64,000 nt of DNA from JANNYA01 sp031409855 (GTDB taxonomy: Bacteria; Pseudomonadota; Gammaproteobacteria; Xanthomonadales; SZUA-5): NCBI GenBank assembly GCA_031409855.1, contig JANNYA010000215.1:1-64000 (forward strand), written 5' to 3'. Within the stretch, counting starts at the first letter, position 1, and each line of letters begins with the position of its first letter. The notes below the pieces were generated by a model. The model did no database searches. It had not been told where the DNA came from and saw nothing but the letters and a program-made list of their open reading frames with translations. Of the stretch, positions 44,160 to 52,091 are shown piece by piece. The position numbers were made by a program, and so were the translations under genes.

Positions 44160-44908
44160 TCGCGACACTGGTGTTTTCCGCCTTGCTCGCACAAGCGCCG
44201 GTACAAACGGTGCAAACGGCGACTACCCAAATCACTAGCAGCGAACGCAGTACGATTACCGAATTGGGATTGAGCGAAGTCGAATGGCAACGCTACAAAA
44301 CTGAAATGCAGGGGCCACGTGCAAAATGGAGTGTCGATAACGATCCGCTCTTAGTGCTCGGCATCACCGCCCAAACTGCACAAGAGCAAGCGCACTTCGC
44401 CGAGCTGTATGTCGAAGCCGATCGCAAGCGCAATGCCGCGATCATGAACTTTGGCCGTGCCGTCCAAAAAGTGTGGCTCACCAAATACCCGCACGAAGCG
44501 CTGTTTGCGAGCAATACCCCGACCAGTCAAGTGCAAGTCGCCGCCGGTGCCACCTTGGTTGGCCCGAACGATCGCGTGATGATGATCGTCGATCCAAAAG
44601 TGACGTGCGTGGCGTGTGCGCAGGCCATTGGCAAACTATTGCAACTCAGCCGGCGCAACCGCACCACCGGCCTCGACCTGTATTTTGTCGGCGCTGAGTA
44701 TCCAGAAATCAGCCGCTTTGCGAGTGAGCGCTTCATTTTGCAAGATGACGTGAGTTCCAAGCGCGTCACCCTCAACAAAGCCTCAGCAGAGCTTCTACAA
44801 CAGCTGGGCCTCAAGCCTGGTCAAGTGCCGGCGGTGTTTAAGCGCACCGCTTCGGGCATTAGCCAGATGAGTTTGGCGGACTTGGCGGCGATGCAGGTCG
44901 GGCTATGA
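44156..44908 (+). CDS. ICE protein of the TIGR03759/PFL_4693 type
   Basis: A 250-residue exported protein. An N-terminal hydrophobic signal is followed by the family pattern LGLSEVEWQRYKTEMQGPRAKWS (split near 40-62), DPLLVLGITAQTAQE and a C-terminal half with VDPKVTCVACAQ (two Cys, about 145) and LDLYFVGA, resembling a thioredoxin-like fold. It is part of the conserved ICE transfer cluster; its exact role is unknown. ATGA overlaps occur on both sides. Confidence 0.78.
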   Translation: MIATLVFSALLAQAPVQTVQTATTQITSSERSTITELGLSEVEWQRYKTEMQGPRAKWSVDNDPLLVLGITAQTAQEQAHFAELYVEADRKRNAAIMNFGRAVQKVWLTKYPHEALFASNTPTSQVQVAAGATLVGPNDRVMMIVDPKVTCVACAQAIGKLLQLSRRNRTTGLDLYFVGAEYPEISRFASERFILQDDVSSKRVTLNKASAELLQQLGLKPGQVPAVFKRTASGISQMSLADLAAMQVGL

Positions 44909-45411
44909 GTTTTTTGCTGGCGACCGCGCTGGTGACCACGTTTGCCGCAGCCACACCGGTACCGCGTGCATACCGCGTGGTCGCAACCGAATACGCGGTA
45001 CCCGCCAACCTGCTGTACGCCATCGCGCTACAAGAATCGCGTGCGGCGCTCGGCAAAAATGTCCGTCAGCCGTGGCCGTGGACGTTGAATGTTGCGGGCG
45101 TTGGCTATCGCTATGGTTCGCGCAAAGCCGCGTATTTGGCCTTGAATACCCTGGTCAAAAGTGGCGAACACCGTATCGACGTGGGTTTGATGCAGGTGCA
45201 TTGGCGCTTTCACAGTGCCGCGCTGGGTTCAACCTGGTCGGGTTTGCAGCCTTGGCACAATCTGCGAGTCGGTGCTTCAATTTTGAAAGACTGTTTTCGA
45301 CGTACCGGCAATTGGACCACTGCCTCGGGCTGTTATCACTCGATGACACCGACGCGTTCGGCGAACTACGCCGCCAGCGTGTCGCAACTACTGACCGGCG
45401 TGGCGCTATGA
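44905..45411 (+). CDS. Lytic transglycosylase of the ICE
   Basis: A 168-residue exported SLT-type murein hydrolase expected to open peptidoglycan for the mating channel. A signal peptide is followed by YAVPANLLYAIALQESRA, where the Glu of ALQES is the likely catalytic acid (about residue 48). VDVGLMQVHWR-type sequence (here IDVGLMQVHWRFH, about 97) and a C-terminal CYHSMTP...YAASVSQLL complete the fold. It overlaps both neighbours by 4 bp. Confidence 0.85.
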   Translation: MSFLLATALVTTFAAATPVPRAYRVVATEYAVPANLLYAIALQESRAALGKNVRQPWPWTLNVAGVGYRYGSRKAAYLALNTLVKSGEHRIDVGLMQVHWRFHSAALGSTWSGLQPWHNLRVGASILKDCFRRTGNWTTASGCYHSMTPTRSANYAASVSQLLTGVAL

Positions 45412-45857
45412 GTGCTGTGCTGCTCTCGATGCTGGCGCTGTTGGCCAGTGCAACCAGCGCACCCGTGCATCTAGGCCCTAGCCAAGCGCGTGTAGGCCGC
45501 GCGCTCCAACGCACAGTACCGGTGCCCGTACCGTCGATGTATCCGATTCGCACGGTGGGTTTGACGCCGGGTGCCAAAAACCCGCCGCAACTCGACCTGC
45601 AAATGCCCATTGGCCGCCCGGTGTGTTTGCTCGGCAGTGACGCCTATTCTTTCGCCTGGTTGCGCACCAATGCAGCGATCTTGGCTGCGGGTGGCGCGCT
45701 TTGCTATGTCGTGAACGTGGATAGCGCCGCGACGTTGGCACGATTACGCGCGATGGCGCCGGGCGTGTTGCTAGCGCCGATTTTTGGCGACGTGTTTGTG
45801 CAAGCCGGGCTGAAGGGCTATCCCGCCATCATCACGCAATCTGGTGCCGTCAAGTGA
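45408..45857 (+). CDS. ICE protein of the TIGR03765/PFL_4695 type
   Basis: A 149-residue exported protein starting at ATG 45408 within the previous stop; the longer open frame is ignored. Family features are a signal peptide, PVPSMYPIRTVGLTPGA (about 42) and RPVCLLGSDAYSFAWLRTN (about 70). An FGDVFVQAGLKGYPAIIT C-terminus gives a possible thioredoxin-like fold. Its position directly before the coupling-protein gene is typical for this ICE family. Confidence 0.78.
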   Translation: MSAVLLSMLALLASATSAPVHLGPSQARVGRALQRTVPVPVPSMYPIRTVGLTPGAKNPPQLDLQMPIGRPVCLLGSDAYSFAWLRTNAAILAAGGALCYVVNVDSAATLARLRAMAPGVLLAPIFGDVFVQAGLKGYPAIITQSGAVK

Positions 45858-47959
45858 GCGTCTCGCGCTATCCGGTGGAGTGCTTGATCCGGCCCCTGGT
45901 CGAGATGCCGACGGCGTTGGTATCCCTGGCGGCCAGCATCGCAATTGGCCTGATGCCCGAAGTATTTTGGCTGCCCACCAGTTTGACGCAAGCGAATGAT
46001 TACTGGCGCGTGTTCCCGCCTGGCCATTGGCTGATCACCGGCGCGCTGTTTGCGAACGGCATCAAGCGATTACATCAAGGTTATCGCGTCGCGCAATATC
46101 AGTCGCGCTTGCGTCGCCTGCCGCGCTATGAAGTCGTTGGCGATGACATCCCGGCACGCGATAACGCGTTATTTTTGGGACGCGCCTTTGCGTGGGACGA
46201 GCGCCACACGCGCCGCGTCGTCGAAGCGAGCCGAGACGCCGCGAAAGACTTTCTAGCACCGCATTGGAGCGATCGCTTCTTTGCCCGTGGCCAAGTCGCC
46301 AGTTCGGGCGATGAAGGCGGTAAATCCTATTTGCACGGCGTGGGACTATGGGAAAAAGACGCCGAACAAGAGCTGTGGATCTCGGAAGCGGATCGCATGG
46401 GCCATATCTTGGTCGAAGGCACCACCGGCGTCGGTAAATCACGTTTGCTCGAACTGCTGATGGTGCAAGACATCAAAAGTGGCGGCCCAGTCATCGTGTT
46501 TGATCCCAAAGGCGATCTTGCGGTGTTGCTGCAGGCCTATGCCGCCGCGTGTGCGGCTAAGCGCAAGGATGATTTTATTTGCTTTCACCTGGCGTTTCCG
46601 GAAATGTCGGCGCGCTACAACCTGTTTGGCAGCTTTGCCCGCATCACCGAAATTGCGAACCGCGTGCGTTCGGCCTTGCCGGACACGGGCAACTCGGCCG
46701 CGTTCGCTGAGTTTGCTTGGAGTTACGTCAACACCATTGCGGTTGGCCTGCACGCGCTGGGCCGACGCACGACCGTCGATAGTTTGTTATCGAACGCGAA
46801 TAATCTGGAAGGATTGGTCGCCGATTACATTGAACAGCTGCTGGACAAAAAGGCCGAGGGTTGGAAGCTGGGCTTTGATGAACTGTGCGCGGAGATTGCC
46901 AAACAACAAAGCAAGGGTTCCCTGCCACGCAGCGAGTTGGACAAGGCACCCCGTGCTTTGGCCATGGTGCGCCTGGTACAAAAATACAAAATCGTCGACA
47001 GCATAGCCGAGCGCCTACTCAAGACGTTTAGTTATGACCGCAGCTATCACGACAAGCTGGTGTCGAGCCTGTATCCCTTGTTGCAAAAAATGAATACCGG
47101 CGCGGTGGCGGAGATTCTGTCGCCGAACTACGACGACGTGAACGACACGCGCCCGATTCTGGATTTCGAGCAAGCCTTACGCGCCAACAAAATTATCTAC
47201 ATTGGCTTAGATGCGCTGACCGATGGCACCGTGGCCAAAGCCGTTGCTGGCTCGATGCTGTCGGATTTAACCAGCTTGGCCGGGCGGATCTATAACTACA
47301 CCCGTGCGCAAGGGTTGTCAGATGGCATCGCGCGCAACCACAAACGCGTCAAGCTGCACGTCGACGAATTGGGTGAAATGGCCACCGATGCACTGGTACC
47401 GCTCGCGAACAAGTCACGCGGTGCCGGTTTTGATTTTACCGGCTACACGCAAAGTGCCGCCGATTTAGTGGTGGGCATGGGCAGCGAGGCGAAAGGCCAG
47501 CAGCTGATTGATAACTTCAACACGCTAATTATGATGCGGGTGAAATCCGAAGCCACCTGCAAGCTACTGACCGACGGCCTCTCTGAGGTTGTGGTGCCGA
47601 CGATTACTTGGGGTTCCGGTTCCACCGATAGCGGTACCGGCAGCCTGGACTTCACCAGCAATCAAACGCAAAAAATCACCGAAACCCGCGTCAAGCTGGT
47701 CACCCCAGCGCAAATTATTTCGCTACCGCGCGGTCAAGCCTTTATCTCGACCCAGGGCGGGCGGCTTTACAAAGCGGCATTCCCCATGCCCTTGGAATCC
47801 CGGCAAAGCGGCATCCCGCGCACCGTGCAAGAGCTAGGCAAAGCCCTGCTGTCGCGCTACGCCGCACCGCAAGCGCCCTGGCAAGACGAACTCGCGCCGT
47901 GGCGCGATGCGCCGGCGCATGACACCAATGAAGTACCTCTATTGAAGGAAGCTGCATGA
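45854..47959 (+). CDS. traD: Conjugative coupling protein TraD
   Basis: A 701-residue type IV coupling protein that docks the relaxase-DNA complex to the mating channel. Two N-terminal membrane segments (about 15-70) precede the motor domain. Walker A is VEGTTGVGKSRLLELL (about 193), VFDPKGDLAV follows at about 215, and Walker B is VKLHVDELGEMATDALVP (about 500) with GAGFDFTGYTQSAADLV as a VirD4-type motif. The start is GTG at 45854, overlapping the previous stop (GTGA). It belongs to the SXT/ICE TraD group. Confidence 0.9.
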   Translation: MSVSRYPVECLIRPLVEMPTALVSLAASIAIGLMPEVFWLPTSLTQANDYWRVFPPGHWLITGALFANGIKRLHQGYRVAQYQSRLRRLPRYEVVGDDIPARDNALFLGRAFAWDERHTRRVVEASRDAAKDFLAPHWSDRFFARGQVASSGDEGGKSYLHGVGLWEKDAEQELWISEADRMGHILVEGTTGVGKSRLLELLMVQDIKSGGPVIVFDPKGDLAVLLQAYAAACAAKRKDDFICFHLAFPEMSARYNLFGSFARITEIANRVRSALPDTGNSAAFAEFAWSYVNTIAVGLHALGRRTTVDSLLSNANNLEGLVADYIEQLLDKKAEGWKLGFDELCAEIAKQQSKGSLPRSELDKAPRALAMVRLVQKYKIVDSIAERLLKTFSYDRSYHDKLVSSLYPLLQKMNTGAVAEILSPNYDDVNDTRPILDFEQALRANKIIYIGLDALTDGTVAKAVAGSMLSDLTSLAGRIYNYTRAQGLSDGIARNHKRVKLHVDELGEMATDALVPLANKSRGAGFDFTGYTQSAADLVVGMGSEAKGQQLIDNFNTLIMMRVKSEATCKLLTDGLSEVVVPTITWGSGSTDSGTGSLDFTSNQTQKITETRVKLVTPAQIISLPRGQAFISTQGGRLYKAAFPMPLESRQSGIPRTVQELGKALLSRYAAPQAPWQDELAPWRDAPAHDTNEVPLLKEAA

Positions 47960-48180
47960 TCGGTCGCTTACTCACCGCCCTTGAGCTTGAAATTGTGTTC
48001 CTGCATGCCGACCGTCTGCGCAGCCTTGGCTTTGCGGCGAACAACGACGCGTGCTTGATGGATGAGGTCTACAGCGTGTTTGGCCCCGACTGGCAGGCGC
48101 TGGTGCTGGCGGATATGCAGTTTATGCTTGATGCCGAGTGCGACGCCCTGGCGCTGCAGGCGAAGGACGTGACGCCGTGA
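47956..48180 (+). CDS. Small uncharacterised ICE protein
   Basis: A 74-residue acidic, soluble protein between traD and the DUF4400-type membrane protein gene, joined to both by 4-bp overlaps. It has the motif ALELEIVFLHADRLRSLGF and a Cys in CLMDEVYSVFGPDW. No domain was recognised. Retention of tight overlaps shows it is translated as part of the operon. Confidence 0.7.
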   Translation: MIGRLLTALELEIVFLHADRLRSLGFAANNDACLMDEVYSVFGPDWQALVLADMQFMLDAECDALALQAKDVTP

Positions 48181-48827
48181 GTCAATCCGCGCAAAACGCC
48201 CGCCCGGCGAGTGCGCCGCCTGCAGGTTGGCTGCACGCGCTGATCGGCGTGCCGGCGATCTTTGGCCTGATGGCGATCTTTGCCTTCGCCGTAGGCGTCA
48301 TTGCCGTGGTGCTCGCACGCGGCAGCGGCCATCCTTGGCAAGCCGCACTGATCGAGGTCAATGTACACGAAGCGGCGTTTATGGCGACCTTGCAGCCCGC
48401 CCATCCGGTGCGGTTCTTGGCGGCATTGCCCGCGCAAGCGGCTGCATGGGTGGCACCTTACTTCCCTAATTTAGCCTTGCCAGCGATGGTGCAGCCGTAT
48501 GTTGGCGATGGTGTAGTGATGACCGCGATTGTGGCGCGCCGCACGATGGCCTCGCTTGGCCTGCTGGCCCCGCTGCTTGTGGTGTTGATGGCCGCCGCCC
48601 AAGACGGATTAGCGCAACGCGAGCTACGCAAATACGGCGCCGATCCCGAGAGCGCCTTTTTGTTTCACCAGGCTAAAGGTGCTGTCAGCACCACGGTGGG
48701 CTTGTGCGTGCTGGTGTATTTGCTGATCCCGACCGCGATTCATCCGCACCTGGTGTTGTCGGTGATTGCACCGATTACCGGCTTTTCGGTCGCGCTCGCC
48801 GTCACTCGCTTTAAGAAATATCTCTGA
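48177..48827 (+). CDS. ICE membrane protein of the TIGR03747 (DUF4400-like) type
   Basis: About 216 residues with four hydrophobic segments, the first two near 20-50 and the last near 180-210. The conserved RELRKYGADPESAFLFHQAK segment (split near 150-170) is the hallmark of this family, which accompanies TraD in ICEs. The start is GTG at 48177 inside the previous stop; the upstream extension in the same frame is rejected. Confidence 0.8.
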   Translation: MSQSAQNARPASAPPAGWLHALIGVPAIFGLMAIFAFAVGVIAVVLARGSGHPWQAALIEVNVHEAAFMATLQPAHPVRFLAALPAQAAAWVAPYFPNLALPAMVQPYVGDGVVMTAIVARRTMASLGLLAPLLVVLMAAAQDGLAQRELRKYGADPESAFLFHQAKGAVSTTVGLCVLVYLLIPTAIHPHLVLSVIAPITGFSVALAVTRFKKYL

Positions 48828-48838
48828 GGAATCAAAAA

Positions 48839-49186
48839 ATGAAACTACTTGTTGGCGTGTGTTTGCTTGGTTTTTGTTTCACCGCGTGCGCTACGAAGCG
48901 CATGGACATCATCACGCAAGGCATGGAGCCGAGCGTTGCCGCACCCACGCCGGTACGTATGAGCGAATCCGAACTGGCGATCTTGGCGCGTCTTGAGCAT
49001 GAAATGGAGTTGCTGAAAGCAACCGTGCGCGAAGCTCAAGCCTCCGCGCGCCCCGGAAAATTGCAATTTGACTATGAGCAGCTGCGTTTGGACATTGACC
49101 GCATTCGCCTTGGTATTCGCAGCCACCGCATCGGTGAGCTGACCGAGCCACGCGCGATTGAAGCGCTGAGCGGCGACTACCGATGA
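48839..49186 (+). CDS. RAQPRD-family ICE lipoprotein
   Basis: A 115-residue exported protein with a lipobox-like signal (GFCFTAC, Cys about 17). The helical body has LARLEHEMELLKATVREAQA, FDYEQLRLDIDRIRLGI and the terminal family pattern TEPRAIEALSGDYR, a variant of the RAQPRD...LRGDYR signature. It is a conserved small component of MPF-G transfer clusters. A gap of 11 bp precedes it and a 4-bp overlap follows. Confidence 0.75.
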   Translation: MKLLVGVCLLGFCFTACATKRMDIITQGMEPSVAAPTPVRMSESELAILARLEHEMELLKATVREAQASARPGKLQFDYEQLRLDIDRIRLGIRSHRIGELTEPRAIEALSGDYR

Positions 49187-49458
49187 GCGCGCCAATCATT
49201 GCCGCTGGCCTGACGGAAGTCGTGGCTGCCTTTGAGCAAGGTTCCGGCCTCTCGGTGAGCGCCATCGGCATCGCCATGTCGGCGATTGGCGGGCTCACCG
49301 TCATGGCGCTTTGCGCGTGGGCGATTGGCCAGCAACTGCCGGCCTTTGGCACCGGAAAAATAACGCCGGGCGTGTTTTGGCTCCGCGCCTTGGTCAGCAC
49401 GATCATTTTGGTCGTGTGCGGCAGCATTTTTGCCGTGAGTAGTCCTGTTTCACCCTGA
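49183..49458 (+). CDS. ICE membrane protein of the TIGR03758 (DUF3262-like) type
   Basis: A 91-residue protein with two membrane helices (about 22-48 and 67-88) and the family feature FEQGSGLSVSAIG before the first helix. It has VirB2/VirB3-like size and topology, and it precedes the two pilin-like genes. It overlaps the previous gene by 4 bp. Confidence 0.78.
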   Translation: MSAPIIAAGLTEVVAAFEQGSGLSVSAIGIAMSAIGGLTVMALCAWAIGQQLPAFGTGKITPGVFWLRALVSTIILVVCGSIFAVSSPVSP

Positions 49459-49542
49459 ACACCCCAAGCCTAACCCGATCCACCGCACCGGATTTATCGC
49501 CGTTTTGCCCTCGTTTTCCACCCCAAAAATAAAGAGTCTTTT

Positions 49543-49902
49543 ATGAAGCTAGCCAATTATTTCCCCTATCTCTGCCTCGCCCTCGTTGCCCTCGGCCTCA
49601 CCGATCTTGCTTACGCAGTACCGGCGATTCCTTCGATTCCGACGCCGTCCGGCGTCACGCTGTCGAGCAATCCGCTTGATGACGGGGTGACCATGTTTCA
49701 GTGGGGCATCAAGGTCATGTGCGCCCTGGTCGCGGTCGCCGCGCTGGGCACCGCCGCTGCACTCGGCATGCCGAAGTTCGCTGAAGCCTCACGCGGCAAA
49801 GTGACCTATGGCGATGCCAGCTTTAACTTGTTCATGCTGATTTTGGGTGCCGTTGTCGTCGTGATTTTGTGCGCGTACGTGTATGGCCAGGTCACGCCGT
49901 AG
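49543..49902 (+). CDS. Pilin-like ICE membrane protein, copy 1 (TIGR03745 type)
   Basis: A 119-residue VirB2-like small membrane protein. The signal peptide (to LAYA) is followed by a mature part beginning VPAIPSIPTPSGVTLSS, a helix with WGIKVMCALVAVAALGTAAA, a loop GMPKFAEASRGKVTYGDASF and a second helix ending AYVYGQVTP. This topology fits a conjugative pilin or channel subunit. It is followed after 26 bp by a near-identical second copy. An 84-bp gap precedes it, larger than at any other internal junction. Confidence 0.83.
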   Translation: MKLANYFPYLCLALVALGLTDLAYAVPAIPSIPTPSGVTLSSNPLDDGVTMFQWGIKVMCALVAVAALGTAAALGMPKFAEASRGKVTYGDASFNLFMLILGAVVVVILCAYVYGQVTP

Positions 49903-49928
49903 TCGTTTCGTTGACGCTGAGAACGCTG

Positions 49929-50312
49929 ATGACACGCACACATTGCCTACTCTTGGGTGGCTTGGCGCTCTTGGCGCTGGGCTGCACAGAATTTGCCTAT
50001 GCGGTACCGGCGATTCCGTCGGTGCCCACGCCCTCCGGCGTCACTTTGTCGAGCAATCCGCTCGACGATGGCGTCACCATGTTTCAGTGGGGCGTCAAAG
50101 TCCTCTGTGCATTGATTGCGGTAGCCGCCTTAGGCACCGCCGCTGCACTGGGCATGCCAAAATTTGCTGAAGCCTCGCGCGGCAAAGTCACTTACGGCGA
50201 TGCCAGCTTTAATTTGTTCATGCTGATTTTGGGTGCAGTAGTGGTCGTGATTTTATGCGCTTACGTCTATGGTCAAACCGGTGGCGGCGCACTGATCGGG
50301 AGCGGGCCATGA
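49929..50312 (+). CDS. Pilin-like ICE membrane protein, copy 2 (TIGR03745 type)
   Basis: A 127-residue second copy of the preceding gene. The signal peptide is different and more lipoprotein-like (LALLALGC). The mature sequence is almost the same: Ile/Val swaps near mature residues 7, 31 and 38 and Met/Leu at 34. A longer C-terminal tail (TGGGALIGSGP) replaces VTP. Start ATG 49929; an in-frame upstream extension is ignored. It overlaps the next gene by 4 bp. Confidence 0.83.
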   Translation: MTRTHCLLLGGLALLALGCTEFAYAVPAIPSVPTPSGVTLSSNPLDDGVTMFQWGVKVLCALIAVAALGTAAALGMPKFAEASRGKVTYGDASFNLFMLILGAVVVVILCAYVYGQTGGGALIGSGP

Positions 50313-50662
50313 GTATGCGTACCCGCTCGCTGAATCATGAACCCATTGCCATGATTGGGCTGACGCAATCCGAACTCACCGTTGTTACCCTGGTGAGTTT
50401 GGGCGTTGCCGTGCCCACCGGTGTCCTGATGGCGACGTTGATCACGGTCAAGTTTGGCTTTATGTGGGGCATGCTGGCGCTGCTGGCCGTGACCGGTTTG
50501 CTTGGCCTTGGCACCGGCTGGGCGCTGTCCCGCTGGGTGCAAATGACCAAGGCGGACACCCCCAGCGGTTTTTTAATGCAGCAACTACAGGTGCGCTTTC
50601 AGCGCAAAAAATGGATTCCGCCGGTCGGGATTTACCACTACCGTCGATCCGGAGAAAAATGA
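50309..50662 (+). CDS. ICE protein of the TIGR03750 (DUF3487-like) type
   Basis: A 117-residue protein with two membrane helices (about 22-65). It matches the family by LNHEPIAMIGLTQSE near the start and by KKWIPPVGIYHYRRSGEK at the C-terminus. It is comparable to TraL/VirB3-type subunits of the mating channel. ATG 50309 lies in the previous stop. Confidence 0.8.
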   Translation: MSMRTRSLNHEPIAMIGLTQSELTVVTLVSLGVAVPTGVLMATLITVKFGFMWGMLALLAVTGLLGLGTGWALSRWVQMTKADTPSGFLMQQLQVRFQRKKWIPPVGIYHYRRSGEK

Positions 50663-51300
50663 TGGCGTATGTTGATGCCCTCGAAGAATCACGACGCCAA
50701 AACAGCCTGCGCAACGGGCTGATTGGCATCTTATTAGTCATGTTGTGCGGTGCGATGTTCGCGTGGAAGTCCACGCAAAACGACATCACTGTGCACGTCA
50801 AACCTGGCATTGTCACGGCAATGTCGGTCAAGCCGAAAGAAATGCCGGCGGAAAATGTCTTTAATTTTGCCCTGACTTTGATGATGCAAATCAATCGCTG
50901 GCGCACCGATGGCAAGGAAGAATACGCCGCCAATATCAATGGCTTGTTTCCGTATATGACGGAAAAGTGCCGCAGCTATTTACTCGCCGATGCTGAGCAA
51001 CGCGGCAACACCGGCGAATTGGGCGAACGCACCCGCACGTGGGAGCCGATGGCCGAAAGCTATTTTTCCGCCGAACGCGTGCAAGTGCTGGATCCGCGCA
51101 CGTGGCTCGTCACGATTGACGTGGAGCTGCGCGAAGCGGTGCGCACGGAAGTCGTCAAAGAAGGCAACTACCGCTATCAAATCTTTGTGCAAGCCACCGG
51201 CTCCGACAGCGATCTCAATCCCTACGGATTGTTGTTGAACTGCTTTGCGCCGGGCTCGCCCACCAAACTTGAACCCGAACCTGAGGTGTCCACCCCATGA
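50659..51300 (+). CDS. ICE protein of the TIGR03746/PFL_4703 type (VirB8/TraE-like)
   Basis: About 213 residues with one N-terminal membrane helix (about 25-42) and a periplasmic domain. Family features are AENVFNFALTLMMQINRWRTDGKEEY (split near 70-95), SYFSAERVQVLD and EGNYRYQIFVQATG. The topology matches TraE/VirB8-like assembly factors. Adjacent ATG codons at 50659 and 50662 are both possible; the former overlaps the previous stop. Confidence 0.8.
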   Translation: MMAYVDALEESRRQNSLRNGLIGILLVMLCGAMFAWKSTQNDITVHVKPGIVTAMSVKPKEMPAENVFNFALTLMMQINRWRTDGKEEYAANINGLFPYMTEKCRSYLLADAEQRGNTGELGERTRTWEPMAESYFSAERVQVLDPRTWLVTIDVELREAVRTEVVKEGNYRYQIFVQATGSDSDLNPYGLLLNCFAPGSPTKLEPEPEVSTP

Positions 51301-52091
51301 GTTTTTTTAACCCCACCCGCACGCTTGCCGCCATTGCGTTCGCTTTTATGACCACGACAGTCCTCGCAGACGTAAAGCCACGCACCGAAAAGCTGCTTTG
51401 GAATTCGGTGCCGTTGGCCATTACCGTGCCGATTGAAAGCGAAACCGTGTTGCGTTTGCCCACGGCGTGTGAAGTCGGTGTTTCCTCTGGCCTCGCCGGT
51501 GAACTCAGCGTCGAGAGCGTCAATAATGTCGTGCTGTTGACGCCGAGCGCGGCCTTTAGCAAGAAGCGCATAGCCTTACGCGCATTGAGCGGCAACCAGG
51601 TGTATTTGATCGACATCACCGCGACGAAAACGGCAGCGCGCGAGAGCTTTGAGTTAATTGATCCGGCCTTGACTCCGCCCGCACCAGACGTCGCGGTCAG
51701 TGAGGCGGCATTGCCAGATTCTGAGGAAGACGCTGGCGACGTGCGGATTGCCTTGACGCGCTTTGCCGCACGCGAGTTTTATGCGCCTGATCGCTTGCGC
51801 GGCGGCCTCTCGGCAGTGCGCACAGGGGTTTTAGAGACGCCGGTGGAGCTGTATCGCGGCGGCTCGGTGCGCGCGATTCCACGCGCCGGTTGGGCGTATC
51901 ACCAGCATTACGTGACCGCCGTCGAGCTGGTCAATCTCACGCCGGACACACGCGAACTGGATCCACGTTTATTGCGCGGATCTTGGCTAACCGCGACCTT
52001 TCAGCACGGCGTGTTAGCGCCTGCAGGGACGCAGGGGGCGACCACGATGGTGTATTTGGTGTCCACCGCGCCGTTTGAGGCGGTGTTATGA
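51297..52091 (+). CDS. ICE protein of the TIGR03749/PFL_4704 type (TraK-like)
   Basis: A 264-residue exported protein (signal to ...TTVLA). It has a beta-rich body with RTEKLLWNSVPLAITVPIESE (split near 27-48), RFAAREFYAPDRL (about 160), an HQHYVTAVELVN segment and an RGSWLTATFQHGVLAPAG end. It corresponds in position and size to TraK/VirB9-like outer-membrane complex proteins. It overlaps both neighbours by 4 bp. Confidence 0.8.
   Translation: MSFFNPTRTLAAIAFAFMTTTVLADVKPRTEKLLWNSVPLAITVPIESETVLRLPTACEVGVSSGLAGELSVESVNNVVLLTPSAAFSKKRIALRALSGNQVYLIDITATKTAARESFELIDPALTPPAPDVAVSEAALPDSEEDAGDVRIALTRFAAREFYAPDRLRGGLSAVRTGVLETPVELYRGGSVRAIPRAGWAYHQHYVTAVELVNLTPDTRELDPRLLRGSWLTATFQHGVLAPAGTQGATTMVYLVSTAPFEAVL

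Noticed and set aside
44527..44814. Minus-strand frames inside the ICE transfer genes
   Set aside because: They lie wholly opposite conserved co-directional genes joined by 4-bp overlaps and show no protein-family features.
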